Shown here: piece after piece, positions 48,001-57,316 of the stretch | How the letters are laid out: each line of letters begins with the position of its first letter | Numbering within the stretch: the stretch's first letter is position 1 | Source of the DNA: Pseudomonas sp. LS-2 | GTDB taxonomy: Bacteria; Pseudomonadota; Gammaproteobacteria; Pseudomonadales; Pseudomonadaceae | Assembly: GCF_003605735.1 (NCBI RefSeq) | Contig: NZ_QXTJ01000003.1 | Location: 166,073 to 230,072 of the forward strand | Length of the DNA: 64,000 nucleotides | Direction: 5' to 3' | Notes under the pieces: model-generated | What the model saw: only the letters and a program-made list of their open reading frames with translations | Database searches by the model: none | What the model was told of the DNA's origin: nothing | Translations under genes and position numbers: made by a program

Positions 48001-51000
48001 TGCCTGGACCTGTTGACCGGCCGCGAGCTGATCAAGCATGCCGATCAGCGCCTCGTGAGCGTTTTCGGCTTCATGGAAAAAACGCTCGCTGACCGCCAGA
48101 CTGCTTTCTTCCACCGCGCCATACAGGTCCAGCAGCGCTTCGCACAGCTCATCCACCTGCGGCAAGTCGGCCATGTGCGCCCCGTGGCCGAGCATGGTCA
48201 GCTCGTCGAGCAGCGCATTGAGCTCCTGGCGCTCGCCCGGATGCTGCCGCCAGCGTTTGAGCAGGTTTTCGGCGTCCAGCAGGATGTCCATGCCTTCGGC
48301 GAGAAAACTGGCGATCAATTGCGGATTGCGGCGGGTGCGCAGACCGTTGTTATCGGCGCTCAAGGCGTCCGCCATTCGTTCGTCGAGCAGAGCGTGAGCC
48401 GCTTCGATCAATTGCGAAGCACCCTCGATGGGCATCAGCGGGTCGACGTTCAGCTGCATCAGGCCCTTGTGAAACAACGGCTCGGCCGCACTCAGCAGCT
48501 CGATTTCGGATTTGCCGACCGCAATCTGATTGGTCTTGAATTCGCGCACCAACTGGTCGAGCGGGCTCGCCAGTTCGGCCATCGGCAACACACCGGCCAT
48601 GTAGGCACTGCCTTTGAGGGTGTGCAGCGCGCGCAACAAATCGTCGCTGAAGGAAGGCGATGCTTCGCTCCGGGACACGTCGAGATACCGGTTGAGCGTG
48701 TCGAGGTGGGTATGGGCTTCCTGACGGAAGATCTCCAGCAGTTGCGGATCGAAACCTTCTTCCTCAGGCTCAGGTCGCCTGACGGGCACGGGCTCTTCGT
48801 GTTCGGTCTCCTCGCCTTGGGCCAGCGCGTGGGCGCGGGTAGCCAGCGAGTCGACATCATCCCGCTGACGTTGCACGTCTTCAGCGAAGTCGCGAATGAC
48901 ATCCGGCAGCAGGGCCTGCACATCGATCAACACTTGCTGAACCTGCGTATCCGGCGCGACGCTGTGCTCCAGCACGCGGTTCAGCAGGTTCTCAACCGAC
49001 CAGGCAAGTTCGCCGAGAACCAGCGCCCGCACCATGCGTCCGCTGCCTTTGAGCGTATGAAACGCGCGACGAATCTCGCCCAGCGCCGAAAAGTTCTCGC
49101 CGTCGGCCAGCCAGCGCGGCAGGTACTCATGCAGCGCCTGGAGGACCTCGTCGGTTTCTTCGAGAAATACGTCACGCAGCTCATCATCCACCGGTTGCTC
49201 GTCTTTGGGGGGAGGCAACAGGCTGGCAGGCACGTTGCGCGCAGGTGGGTTCACGGCTGACAGCGGGCTGGCGAGCACTTCGGCGATGGTTTTACTTGGT
49301 ATCAGGCTAATGTTGGCCGTCGTCTGCTGCTCATTCAGTTCATTCAGGACTTCAGGGCTGATCACGTCCTCGAGCACCGGCACGTCCACGGCATCCGGAA
49401 CCGGTGAGTACCCAAGCTTCGCCAGACTCTCCTGCGCCAGATCCAGCACATGTTCTCCCGGCGCTTCCGGGTCCTCGGCCATGCGCTCCAGGTAGTATTC
49501 GATGCCGATGATGACGTCGGCCAGATGATCAAGTTGCGGCCCCGTTGGATGCCCACCATCAGCCAGGAGATGCTCGACGATGTAGTCGTTGCATGCCGCG
49601 AGCAGGCTCGAGGCCCGAGCCAACGGGATCATCGCCAGCGCTCCACGGACCTGAATCAACTGCGCAGACAGTGGCGCCAGCCGCTCGCGATCCAGTTCGC
49701 CGTCAACGTAATCGTCGATCACATCCTTGGCCTGTTGCAACACGAGCCGCGCCTCCTTGATCACCAGTTGGTGGATCTGGCTCAGATCGGTCGTTGGCAA
49801 CCGGCTTTCTTCGGGGCTGCTCTGATCAACCGTGCCTGCCATGCCCGCCAACGTCGCTTCGACGTACAACAAGGCGCCGGCCACATCCATCAAGGTCGCG
49901 TCATTGGGTTCGCGCTGCCCTTGCGCCATGCCCTGAACAACGGCCAGTTGATCGATGATGACCTTGCGCGGCTGACCGAAACCCAGCACCGCCAGGGTAT
50001 CGGCGATCTGCCTGAGCGGCGGCAGCAGAGCATTGAGTTCGCTGACATGCTGGCGGTCGCCACGAACGAACACATCCAGGCGCTCCTTGGTGCGCACCAG
50101 TTCGTCGCACAGCGCAATGATCACCGAGCGCATGGCGTCGCGATCAGGTCCGGCCATTCGTGCGCGTTCTTCATCGACCAACGCGCTTTCCGGCAGGGCT
50201 TCGGCGAGGCCGTATTGCTCCTTCAATTCCATCATCCTCGGGGCCTGACTGTCAGACTTGGCGATATAAAACAGCAGGCTTTTGAGCAGTTCATCCGGCG
50301 CCGGCTGATTGATCCCGGCGATGCCTTGCTCCAGCAGGCGCTTGAGTTCCTTGTCGGCATCCTTGAACAGGCTGCGCAGCGCCGGGCTGTTGGTGAAGTT
50401 GCCGCTGGCCATGGTTTCGACCAGTGCCGAGGCGATCCGCCACAACGGCTCCAGTGGCGCGTCCTTGCACAGGACTTCGAGCCGCGCGAACACTTTGGTC
50501 ATGTAACCCAGGTGAGTCTGTACATCCTGTTCGCGGAGCAGCCCGACCAATGCAGTTTGCAGGGTCTGGCGCAACTTGCGCAGCTTTGCGGGCAATTCGG
50601 GGCTGTCGCGCTCGGCCAGCGTCCAGGCGTCGAGTTCGGGGACAGACAATAACTGGGGGGAGAACAGACTGGTTTCGGAAAGCAGACTTTCGCCGCGGGC
50701 ACTGCGCAGGTCGTTGAGCAGTGGCAAGATCACCAACGGCAGGTCACGACGCGCTGAATGCACGCGCTCCAGATACACCGGCAACTGGCTCATCGCCTGA
50801 TTCAGCAACTGAATCGCTTCGGTTTCCTGAACGACATGACCTTGCTGAAGAGCGAGGGCCAACTGCTCGATCTCTTCGGCGAACAAGGCCGCGCCGTAGA
50901 ATTCGATCATTTGCAGGCTGCCGTGCACCTGATGGATGAAATCCAGGCAGACGTCCATCGCCGATGGGTCATGGGGACGCGCGACGAACGAATCCAGCGC

Positions 51001-51078
51001 CTGACGGGCGTGCTTGAGGGTTTCGGCTATTTCGCCCTTGACCCACTCCAGGGCCACGTAGTCGTGACGGTCAGCCAT
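45067..51078 (-). CDS. chpA: Giant hybrid chemotaxis kinase ChpA
   Basis: A 2003-residue kinase of the type IV pilus Chp system. At least four histidine phosphotransfer sites are visible: HTLKGSGRM near residue 671, HTLKGSAYM near 815, HTLKGGARMAEI near 1127 and HTLKGGARMVEI near 1271; an HQVHGS site near 49 resembles a fifth. The CheA core follows (dimerisation about 1396, N-box NAIDHGLE about 1586, GRGVGMDVV about 1680), then a CheW domain and a receiver domain (VVDDSVTVRK near 1885, LLDIEMPRMDG near 1929). It is shorter than the about 2470-residue P. aeruginosa protein. Confidence 0.96.
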   Translation of the reverse strand: MADRHDYVALEWVKGEIAETLKHARQALDSFVARPHDPSAMDVCLDFIHQVHGSLQMIEFYGAALFAEEIEQLALALQQGHVVQETEAIQLLNQAMSQLPVYLERVHSARRDLPLVILPLLNDLRSARGESLLSETSLFSPQLLSVPELDAWTLAERDSPELPAKLRKLRQTLQTALVGLLREQDVQTHLGYMTKVFARLEVLCKDAPLEPLWRIASALVETMASGNFTNSPALRSLFKDADKELKRLLEQGIAGINQPAPDELLKSLLFYIAKSDSQAPRMMELKEQYGLAEALPESALVDEERARMAGPDRDAMRSVIIALCDELVRTKERLDVFVRGDRQHVSELNALLPPLRQIADTLAVLGFGQPRKVIIDQLAVVQGMAQGQREPNDATLMDVAGALLYVEATLAGMAGTVDQSSPEESRLPTTDLSQIHQLVIKEARLVLQQAKDVIDDYVDGELDRERLAPLSAQLIQVRGALAMIPLARASSLLAACNDYIVEHLLADGGHPTGPQLDHLADVIIGIEYYLERMAEDPEAPGEHVLDLAQESLAKLGYSPVPDAVDVPVLEDVISPEVLNELNEQQTTANISLIPSKTIAEVLASPLSAVNPPARNVPASLLPPPKDEQPVDDELRDVFLEETDEVLQALHEYLPRWLADGENFSALGEIRRAFHTLKGSGRMVRALVLGELAWSVENLLNRVLEHSVAPDTQVQQVLIDVQALLPDVIRDFAEDVQRQRDDVDSLATRAHALAQGEETEHEEPVPVRRPEPEEEGFDPQLLEIFRQEAHTHLDTLNRYLDVSRSEASPSFSDDLLRALHTLKGSAYMAGVLPMAELASPLDQLVREFKTNQIAVGKSEIELLSAAEPLFHKGLMQLNVDPLMPIEGASQLIEAAHALLDERMADALSADNNGLRTRRNPQLIASFLAEGMDILLDAENLLKRWRQHPGERQELNALLDELTMLGHGAHMADLPQVDELCEALLDLYGAVEESSLAVSERFFHEAENAHEALIGMLDQLAAGQQVQACPERVQALRELLEEGLDPGAMGLIKSDGGLATSVTELGEATAGLDGGPERAEQPLRDELDQEIVDIFLEEAVDILDGTGQALQRWLDDPENPLPLSSLQRDLHTLKGGARMAEIGPVGDLGHELESLYEGLIDRRCNYTPDLAELLVRSHDHLALMLEQLQSRAELTDPAPVIDEIREFRQCNCYVLPHEGEPRNVGSMIQPLDERDPELLEIFLEEADDIIESSSAALVRWQADPQNTLEVENLLRDLHTLKGGARMVEIAPIGDLAHELESLYEGLSSGVLKNSALLNGLLQSGHDMLADMVDAVRGYEPLPNPSLLIESIAQYSASGAIQEVASKPVEEQAINPTPGSEPAAPAADADVERAGPEMVKVAAEQLEDLVNLAGETSIFRGRIEQQVSDAQVTLAEMETTIERMRDQLRRLDIETQGRILSRDRQAERLGYEEFDPLEMDRHSQLQQLSRALFESASDLMDLKETLDTRAHEAETLLLQQARVNTELQENLMRTRMVPFERMVPRLRRIVRQVSGELNKKVRFDVVNAEGEMDRNVLERMVAPLEHMLRNAIDHGLESPEKRQVAGKSDVGHITLSLFHEGGDIVIEMSDDGAGVDFEAVRRKAIKRGLISPDAELSEHDTLQFILQAGFSTAETITQISGRGVGMDVVHAEVKELGGSMVIDSKSGQGARFRIRLPFSVSVNRALMVQCGEEQYAVPLNSIEGIVRVMPGELEAYYQSSPPRYQYGERSYELRYLGELLNNGQPPKLMGQTQPLPVLLVHVHDQWVAVQVDALAGSREIVVKNLGPQFSGVQGISGATILGDGRVVLILDLFAHIRRLHARMLALQASGQMPTPYVETEQARPLLVMVVDDSVTVRKVTGRLLERNGMNVLTAKDGVDAMALLQEHTPDVMLLDIEMPRMDGFEVASKVREDEALKHLPIIMITSRSGQKHRDRAMALGVNDYMSKPYQEAALLESIAHWSHVHV

Positions 51079-51114
51079 GATGGCTCCAGTTGCCCAAGTC
51101 CTGACGCTTGACGA

Positions 51115-53157
51115 TCAATGCTGATCCCGTGAAGCCGGTAGTTTAAAACCGGATACCGAACGGCGCATCTCACTGGCCATCTTCGCCAGATTGCCCATGC
51201 TCTGCGCTGTGGCCGCTGTTCCCGACGTGGTCTGCGTGGTGGTCTGCTGGATCACCGTCATGGTTGCGGAAATCTGCTGGCCCAGCGCGGCCTGCTGTTG
51301 CGCAGCGTTGGTAATGCTCTCGATGAGTGCGGCGAGGACCTTGGAAACGCCTTCGATTTCCTCCAGTGCCACACCGGCATCCTGCGCCAACCGTGCGCCT
51401 CGCACCACTTCGGTGGTGGTCTGCTCCATGGAGATTACCGCTTCATTGGTGTCATTTTGAATGGCGCGGACCAGCGTTTCGATCTGCTTGGTCGCCGACG
51501 ACGAGCGCTCCGCCAGCCGCTGGACCTCGTCGGCGACCACCGCAAATCCGCGCCCAGCATCCCCGGCCATCGCGGCTTGAATCGCCGCGTCGAGCGCGAG
51601 AATGCTAGTCTGATCGGCGATGTCGTCGATCAGGCTGACAATGTCGCCAATTTCTTGGGAAGACTCGCCCAGACGCTTGATCCGCTTGGACGTGTCCTGA
51701 ATTTGTTCGCGAATGTTGTCCATGCCGTTGATCGTGTTGTGCACCACCTCGTTGCCCTTGTTGGCAATGGCGACTGAACGCTCGGCAACCGCCACCGACT
51801 CCGACGCGTTGGCCGACACCTGCTCCACCGAACGGGACATATCGTTGACCGCATTGGAAGCCGCCGCGATCTGCAACGCCTGATGCTCGGAAGCGGCGGC
51901 AAGTTGAGTCGCGGTGGTCTGCGTGTCTTTGACCGCACCGAACACCTGCTCGGCGGTCAGGTTGATCGTCGCCACCAGTTCGCGCAATTGGTCGATGGAG
52001 TAGTTGATCGAATCGGCAATGGCGCCCGTGAAGTCCTCGGTTACCGACGCGGCGACAGTGAGATCGCCGTCGGCAAGGTCTTCGATCTCGTCGAGCAGGC
52101 GCATGATCGCGTTCTGGTTGCGCTCATTTTTCTCGGCGGTTTCACGAAGTTGGCGGTTGGTTTCACGGACCATGATCAGACCGATCAGGATGATAGAGGC
52201 CAACGCCAGCAAACCAAGAATGTACCCGCCGTAACTGTTGGTGGCGCGACCACCGGCCAGGTGCTCGAAGCTGTTGGCCAGCACGGAGGCTTCGTCCAGC
52301 AGCGTCTGCGAAAGGTTGAAAATATTGCCTGCGGCTTCGCGCACCTCTAGCAGTTCTGGCGACGTTTCCAGAATTTCATCGACCGACCCCGACACGAACT
52401 GGAACAACTCGGCGATCTCGGCCAGACGCGCCCGCGCATCGCGATCCTCGACCTGAGTAATTTTCAGCGTCGCATTGCCATCCAGCATGCCGTTGAGCAC
52501 GCGCCCGAACTGGCTGGCGTCACGCCCGAAGGCATCAGCGGCCTGAACCGCCGTTTCGTCGCCCGACAAAACGGTATTCACCGCGCCGAGTATTCGCTCG
52601 GCGAGCAGAGACTGACGCTGGGCGAGCGCGACCTGGCTGGCCGGTGCGCGATTCTGCAGGAGGATGTCGACGACCTTTTCCGACTCGATCTGCAGTTGCG
52701 GGATGGTCTCGGCCAAGGTGGCGGCGACCTGATGCAGTGAGAGCACCGTCTGTTCGCGAGACAGGATCACGTCGGTGCTTTTGCGCAGGTTTTCCCAGTC
52801 GCTCTGCACCGCTTTCAATTCGTCGGTGACCTCGGCGGGCGCGGCGGGCAGACCCGTGTTCTTGTCGCCCTTCCTGAGGTATTGCCAGCGGGTGTCGAAA
52901 TCGTTGCGCGCATCGGCCAGCAACTTGAACGCCGCAGCTTTGCCTGCCGCCGCTTCCGTGGCGTTCTTGGCGATACGCTGGGACAGCACGCGAAGCTCGC
53001 CCGCGTGACCGATGTACTGCTTGTCGTAGTTGGATTGCGTGCTCAGGTACGCGAAATTGACGAACAACAGCATGATGAAGACGATCAGCCCCACGAACAG
53101 CGCAATGATCTGCGAACGGCTGCGGGCGCCTTCCAGTGACTTGCCGGTATTACTCAT
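51115..53157 (-). CDS. pilJ: Methyl-accepting chemotaxis protein PilJ
   Basis: A 680-residue inner-membrane receptor. Two membrane segments (about 18-40, LFVGLIVFIMLLFVNFAYL, and about 312-332) bracket a helical periplasmic sensor region. A HAMP-like segment and the signalling tip (DDIADQTSILALDAAIQAAM, then GRGFAVVADEVQRLAERSS) follow. The tip has ALDAAIQAA where most receptors have ALNAAIEAA, as in other PilJ proteins. It feeds ChpA through the CheW proteins. Confidence 0.95.
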   Translation of the reverse strand: MSNTGKSLEGARSRSQIIALFVGLIVFIMLLFVNFAYLSTQSNYDKQYIGHAGELRVLSQRIAKNATEAAAGKAAAFKLLADARNDFDTRWQYLRKGDKNTGLPAAPAEVTDELKAVQSDWENLRKSTDVILSREQTVLSLHQVAATLAETIPQLQIESEKVVDILLQNRAPASQVALAQRQSLLAERILGAVNTVLSGDETAVQAADAFGRDASQFGRVLNGMLDGNATLKITQVEDRDARARLAEIAELFQFVSGSVDEILETSPELLEVREAAGNIFNLSQTLLDEASVLANSFEHLAGGRATNSYGGYILGLLALASIILIGLIMVRETNRQLRETAEKNERNQNAIMRLLDEIEDLADGDLTVAASVTEDFTGAIADSINYSIDQLRELVATINLTAEQVFGAVKDTQTTATQLAAASEHQALQIAAASNAVNDMSRSVEQVSANASESVAVAERSVAIANKGNEVVHNTINGMDNIREQIQDTSKRIKRLGESSQEIGDIVSLIDDIADQTSILALDAAIQAAMAGDAGRGFAVVADEVQRLAERSSSATKQIETLVRAIQNDTNEAVISMEQTTTEVVRGARLAQDAGVALEEIEGVSKVLAALIESITNAAQQQAALGQQISATMTVIQQTTTQTTSGTAATAQSMGNLAKMASEMRRSVSGFKLPASRDQH

Positions 53158-53246
53158 TTCTCAGGGCTCCGCCTGAACCATGGCCAATGCGGACAGGTCC
53201 GCGCCTGCGAAGACGACGAGCGTCCTCGGTGCTGTGCCAGACCGTA

Positions 53247-53786
53247 TTAAAGTGCGACATCCATGAATTCCGGCGACTGGACCAGGACTATGGGGCTGAA
53301 AACCCGCCAGGCCTGTTCCCGCAGAAACCGGCCTTGAACGTAGGGAGCCATTCTGGGATCGCTGTCATCTGGCAAATCGGGCATCAGGCTGCGCTCGCTG
53401 AAGTGCTGCATGCCCAATACCTCATCGACCAGCAAACCGGCGAACACGTCCTGATGATCGATCACCAACACCCGACGCTGTTTACGCAGCGGCGAGAGTT
53501 CGTGTCCGAAAAAGGCGTAAAGGTCCATGATCGGGAGCAATCGGCCCCGCAGATTCGCGATGCCCTTGACCCAGGGTTTGACCCCCGGCAGCGTTGCACA
53601 ACGCGGCTCGTGGAGAATTTCATCGACCTCCCCCATGGGCGCCACGTAGTAGCGCTCGCCCATGCGAAAGCCGATGCCGCTCCAGCCTTGCTGTCGGGTT
53701 TCCTGCAACGGCAGCCCGGCAGCCAGCGAACGGCAGCGCTGGTCGATGTCGAGCAGCAGTTGGAAGGCGGTTTGTGACTGAGCCAT
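53247..53786 (-). CDS. pilI: CheW-like adaptor PilI
   Basis: A 179-residue CheW-domain protein. GIGFRMGERYYVAPMGEVDEI, then VKGIANLRGRLLPIMDL, is typical. It couples PilJ to ChpA. It lies between pilH and pilJ as in P. aeruginosa. Confidence 0.94.
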   Translation of the reverse strand: MAQSQTAFQLLLDIDQRCRSLAAGLPLQETRQQGWSGIGFRMGERYYVAPMGEVDEILHEPRCATLPGVKPWVKGIANLRGRLLPIMDLYAFFGHELSPLRKQRRVLVIDHQDVFAGLLVDEVLGMQHFSERSLMPDLPDDSDPRMAPYVQGRFLREQAWRVFSPIVLVQSPEFMDVAL

Positions 53787-53802
53787 GAACGCTGGCCGGC
53801 CT

Positions 53803-54168
53803 TCAGCCCGCCAGAACCGCGTTCAGGGTTTTCATGAGGGTTTCTTCATCCACCGGCTTGGTCAGGTAATCCCGAGCGCCTTGGCGTTTGCCCCAGACTT
53901 TGTCGGTTTCCTGATCCTTGGTGGTGATCATGATCACCGGGATCATGTTGGTGTCAGCGTCCTTGGTCAGCTGCCGGGTTGCCTGGAAGCCATTGAGACC
54001 GGGCATGACGATATCCATCAATACCGCATCGGGCTTTTCCTGGCGGGCCAATGCCACGCCATCGGCACCGTTTTCAGCCTTGAGGACTTCATGGCCATGC
54101 TTCTCCAGCATCCCCGTCAGCTTGTACATTTCAGTCGGCGAGTCATCGACGATCAGAATTCGAGCCAT
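53803..54168 (-). CDS. pilH: Response regulator PilH
   Basis: A 121-residue single receiver domain. The acidic pair is in ILIVDDSPTEMYKL, the phospho-acceptor Asp in VLMDIVMPGLNG and the lysine in YLTKPVDEE. In P. aeruginosa, PilH acts with PilG downstream of ChpA to tune pilus retraction. The start at 54168 (MARILIVDD) is preferred over an upstream ATG. Confidence 0.95.
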   Translation of the reverse strand: MARILIVDDSPTEMYKLTGMLEKHGHEVLKAENGADGVALARQEKPDAVLMDIVMPGLNGFQATRQLTKDADTNMIPVIMITTKDQETDKVWGKRQGARDYLTKPVDEETLMKTLNAVLAG

Positions 54169-54212
54169 GGTGCTTCCCCATAGAAACAGCCGCCCCTCGA
54201 TGAGGGTCGGCA

Positions 54213-54623
54213 TCAAGATAGTTGTTGTTCTACTGCGACGAACTCTGGCACATGCGCCTTTATCGCCCCCAGCAGTTCTTCCTTGCTGAACGGCTTGGTC
54301 AAAAACTGATCAGAACCGACGATTCGGCCCTTGGCCTTGTCGAACAGCCCGTCCCTGGAGGACAACATGATCACCGGAGTGGACTTGAATGCCCGATTGT
54401 TCTTGATCAGCGCACAGGTCTGATACCCGTCCAGCCTGGGCATCATGATGTCGACAAAAATGATTCTAGGATGATTATCGGCAATCTTGGCCAAGGCATC
54501 GAAGCCGTCCACCGCCGTGATCACTTCACAGCCGACATTCTTCAACAGGGTCTCGGCGGTACGGCGAATCGTTCTCGAGTCGTCGATGACCATGACTTTC
54601 AATGGGGCTGAATGCTGTTCCAT
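54213..54623 (-). CDS. pilG: Response regulator PilG
   Basis: A 136-residue single receiver domain: VMVIDDSRTIRRTAETLL, Asp in FVDIMMPRLDG, and FLTKPFSKEEL. It is the first gene of the pilGHIJ-chpA-chpC cluster and is thought to promote pilus extension. It is divergent from gshB, with 267 bases between them; I see no clear promoter there. The ATG at 54623 (MEQHSAPLK) gives the normal N-terminus. Confidence 0.95.
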   Translation of the reverse strand: MEQHSAPLKVMVIDDSRTIRRTAETLLKNVGCEVITAVDGFDALAKIADNHPRIIFVDIMMPRLDGYQTCALIKNNRAFKSTPVIMLSSRDGLFDKAKGRIVGSDQFLTKPFSKEELLGAIKAHVPEFVAVEQQLS

Positions 54624-54890
54624 ATCTGCTCTACCATCGCCTCGGCGATTCAGATGGGTCTGCCTTCGGCCGGGCCTATGGTGTTGGTCGGGATCGCTGA
54701 ACCCCCATCTAGAGGGGTGCACTGGCAATCGGCATGACGCCGGATGCCGAGCCTTTTTAGCACACTCTAAAGACGCAATCCATAAAGCATCTGCGCCACT
54801 CTTGCCCCTTGACCCGAAGCCGGCGCAGCGCCACCCTGACGCCTGTTTTCAGGCCCGTTACGGCCATTACCGATCAGAGGAATACTGCCC

Positions 54891-55847
54891 ATGAGCATTC
54901 GCCTGGGAATTGTCATGGACCCCATCGAGCGCATCTCCTATAAAAAGGACAGCTCGCTGGCCATGCTCCTTGCAGCGCAAGCCCGCGGCTGGTCGCTGTT
55001 CTATATGGAACAGCAGGACCTGTATCAGGACGCCGGCCAGGCCCGCGCACGCATGAAGCCGCTGACAGTGTTCGCCGACCCTGCACACTGGTTCGAGCTG
55101 GGCGCGGAAGTCGACAGCGGTCTGGACGACCTGGACGTGATCCTGATGCGCAAGGATCCGCCGTTCGACATGGAATTCGTCTACTCCACCTACCTGCTGG
55201 AGCAGGCCGAGCGCGCAGGCGTGCTGGTGGTCAACAAGCCCCAGAGTCTGCGTGACTGCAACGAGAAGCTGTTCGCCACGCTGTTCCCTCAGTGCACGCC
55301 GCCGACGCTGGTCAGCCGCCGTTCGGACGTCCTTCGTGAGTTCGCAGCCAAACACGGCGATGTCATCCTCAAGCCGCTCGACGGCATGGGCGGCGCGTCG
55401 ATCTTCCGCCATCGCGTTGGCGACCCGAACCTGTCGGTGATTCTGGAAACCCTGACCACCCACGGTCAGCAACAGATCATGGCGCAGGCGTACCTGCCTG
55501 CAATCAAGGACGGCGACAAGCGCATTTTGATGGTCGATGGCGAACCTGTGCCGTATTGCCTGGCCCGGATTCCCGCCGCTGGCGAAACCCGCGGCAACCT
55601 GGCGGCCGGTGGACGAGGCGAAGCACGTCCCCTGACCGACCGCGACCGCTGGATCGCCGCTGAAATCGGTCCGACCCTACGCGAAAAAGGCCTGTTGTTC
55701 GTGGGTCTGGACGTCATCGGTGAGCACCTGACCGAAATCAACGTCACCAGCCCGACCTGCATCCGCGAAATCGACAACGCGTTCGGCACGGACATCGGCG
55801 GGATGTTGATGGATGTGATCGAGAAGAAGCTGCAAGCTCGCACTTAA
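54891..55847 (+). CDS. gshB: Glutathione synthetase
   Basis: A 318-residue ATP-grasp enzyme joining gamma-glutamylcysteine and glycine. The N-terminal LGIVMDPIERISYKKDSSLA, the ATP-grasp segments LKPLDGMGGASIF and EINVTSPTCIREID, and the normal length identify it. AGAGGAA precedes the ATG. Its position next to pilG is conserved in the genus. Confidence 0.97.
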   Translation: MSIRLGIVMDPIERISYKKDSSLAMLLAAQARGWSLFYMEQQDLYQDAGQARARMKPLTVFADPAHWFELGAEVDSGLDDLDVILMRKDPPFDMEFVYSTYLLEQAERAGVLVVNKPQSLRDCNEKLFATLFPQCTPPTLVSRRSDVLREFAAKHGDVILKPLDGMGGASIFRHRVGDPNLSVILETLTTHGQQQIMAQAYLPAIKDGDKRILMVDGEPVPYCLARIPAAGETRGNLAAGGRGEARPLTDRDRWIAAEIGPTLREKGLLFVGLDVIGEHLTEINVTSPTCIREIDNAFGTDIGGMLMDVIEKKLQART

Positions 55848-55878
55848 GCCCTGCCAGCCCTGCTTCTGCCCGGAGGGC

Positions 55879-56010
55879 GTGGGAGCCTGGCTTGCCGGCG
55901 ATCTGGCGCGAAGCGGCAGTAGACTCTGACAACTCGGCCTACCTGATATAGCCGGGCTGGATGGGATTACTGCCGGTCCCCGGCAGATCGTCAGCAAGCT
56001 GAACTCCCAC
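55879..56010. repeat. REP palindrome pair, family 3, with long spacer
   Basis: The left arm GTGGGAGCCTGGCTTGCCGG and the right arm CAGCAAGCTGAACTCCCAC (in 55986-56010) are inverted with some mismatches. An inner CGGCAGTA/TACTGCCG pair extends the fold. The 323 bases between gshB and the tonB-like gene hold nothing else I can support. Confidence 0.7.
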
Positions 56011-56170
56011 GGCCTCCGGCCAGAATCAGAGGCGCAATGCTTTATTGCCCACTAATCGGCCCGCCGCTATCAAAGCCCAAGAACCCCGTGACATTGCGTT
56101 ATCATGCGCGGCCTGAATTTCGCTCTAGGTTGGTTTTCGCAATGCTGGCTCGTGTGATTCCGGAGCGTCG

Positions 56171-57073
56171 ATGAACGCTGCGGTCGACAGTGATCTCCCG
56201 ATGGCCCTGACCCGCACTCACGTGCGCCCGGCCGATCGCCTGGGTTTTACCCTGATGATCGCTGCGCTCGTGCATCTGGCGTTGATCCTTGGCGTGGGCT
56301 TCAGCTACGTCAAACCGGAGAAGATCAGCCAGACACTGGAAATCACCCTCGCCCCCTTCAAGAGCGACACCAAACCCAAGGACGCTGACTTCCTCGCCCA
56401 GGAAAACCAGCAAGGCAGCGGCACCCTCGACAAGAAAGCAGTGCCCAAGACCACTGAAATCGCGCCGTATCAGGACACCAGGATCAACAAGGTGACGCCT
56501 CCTCCTGCCGCCAAACCGGTGGTCAAGCAGGAAGCGCCCAAAACCGCCGTGGCGACCAAGGCTCAGGCGCCGCAAAAAACTGTCGCCAAGCGCGATGAAG
56601 TCAAACCGGACGAGCCCAAGAAAGCCGCCCCGACGTTCGACAGCACCCAACTGAACAGCGAAATCGCCAGCCTCGAAGCGGAACTCGCCGACGAGCAGCA
56701 GGCGTATGCCAAGCGTCCGAAGATCCATCGCCTGAGCGCCGCCTCGACCATGCGTGACAAAGGCGCCTGGTACAAAGAGGACTGGCGCAAGAAGATCGAA
56801 CGCATCGGCAACCTCAACTACCCGGAAGAAGCGCGGCGCCAGCAGATCTACGGCAGCCTGCGAATGATGGTGTCGATCAACCGCGACGGCTCCCTTTATG
56901 AAGTGTTGGTGCTCGAGTCATCCGGCCAGCCGTTGCTGGACCAGGCAGCGCAGAGAATCGTCAGACTGGCGGCGCCTTTTGCACCGTTTACCGGCGATCT
57001 GGCTGACATCGACCGGCTCGAGATCATCCGCACCTGGAAATTCGCCCGAGGCGACAAGCTTTCGAGTAACTGA
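56171..57073 (+). CDS. tonB3: TonB-family energy transducer (TonB3-like)
   Basis: A 300-residue inner-membrane protein anchored by one N-terminal helix (LGFTLMIAALVHLALILGVGF, about residues 18-38). A proline/lysine-rich periplasmic arm and a coiled-coil (EIASLEAELADEQQ) lead to the C-terminal TonB domain (YPEEARRQQIYGSLRMMVSI, then ESSGQPLLDQAAQRIV). No exbB or exbD is adjacent. In P. aeruginosa the gene in this place, tonB3, is needed for twitching motility; that role here is inferred from position next to the Chp genes. Confidence 0.85.
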   Translation: MNAAVDSDLPMALTRTHVRPADRLGFTLMIAALVHLALILGVGFSYVKPEKISQTLEITLAPFKSDTKPKDADFLAQENQQGSGTLDKKAVPKTTEIAPYQDTRINKVTPPPAAKPVVKQEAPKTAVATKAQAPQKTVAKRDEVKPDEPKKAAPTFDSTQLNSEIASLEAELADEQQAYAKRPKIHRLSAASTMRDKGAWYKEDWRKKIERIGNLNYPEEARRQQIYGSLRMMVSINRDGSLYEVLVLESSGQPLLDQAAQRIVRLAAPFAPFTGDLADIDRLEIIRTWKFARGDKLSSN

Positions 57074-57088
57074 CCGACGTGCCTGGTC

Positions 57089-57187
57089 CTGTAGCAGTCC
57101 GGCTTGCCGGCGGTAGGGCACTCAAGATCGCCACCGCCGGCAAGCCGGACTGCTACAGAGGGTGTCCCGCGACAAGCGCGCTCCTGC
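57089..57187. repeat. REP pair, family 1, followed by a single family 2 arm
   Basis: The family 1 pair (57089-57158; CTGTAGCAGTCCGGCTTGCC and its complement ending GGACTGCTACAG) is almost perfect. Six bases later comes CCCGCGACAAGCGCGCTCCT, a lone family 2 right arm, with no left partner. Confidence 0.8.
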
Positions 57188-57316
57188 AAAGCTTGCCAAT
57201 CCATCGCACAACGCTGGCCTGTTCGAGGATGAAACCTGAACCCCGTCGCGATTTATCCTCCGTGGAGTCGGTTCTGCCAGTTGTCACAACAGCCCCACGG
57301 CGCCACACTAGGGCTC

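Noticed and set aside
47752..49260. A 502-codon plus-strand frame opposite chpA
   Set aside because: Shadow of the long GC-rich chpA gene, without any start signal or domain.
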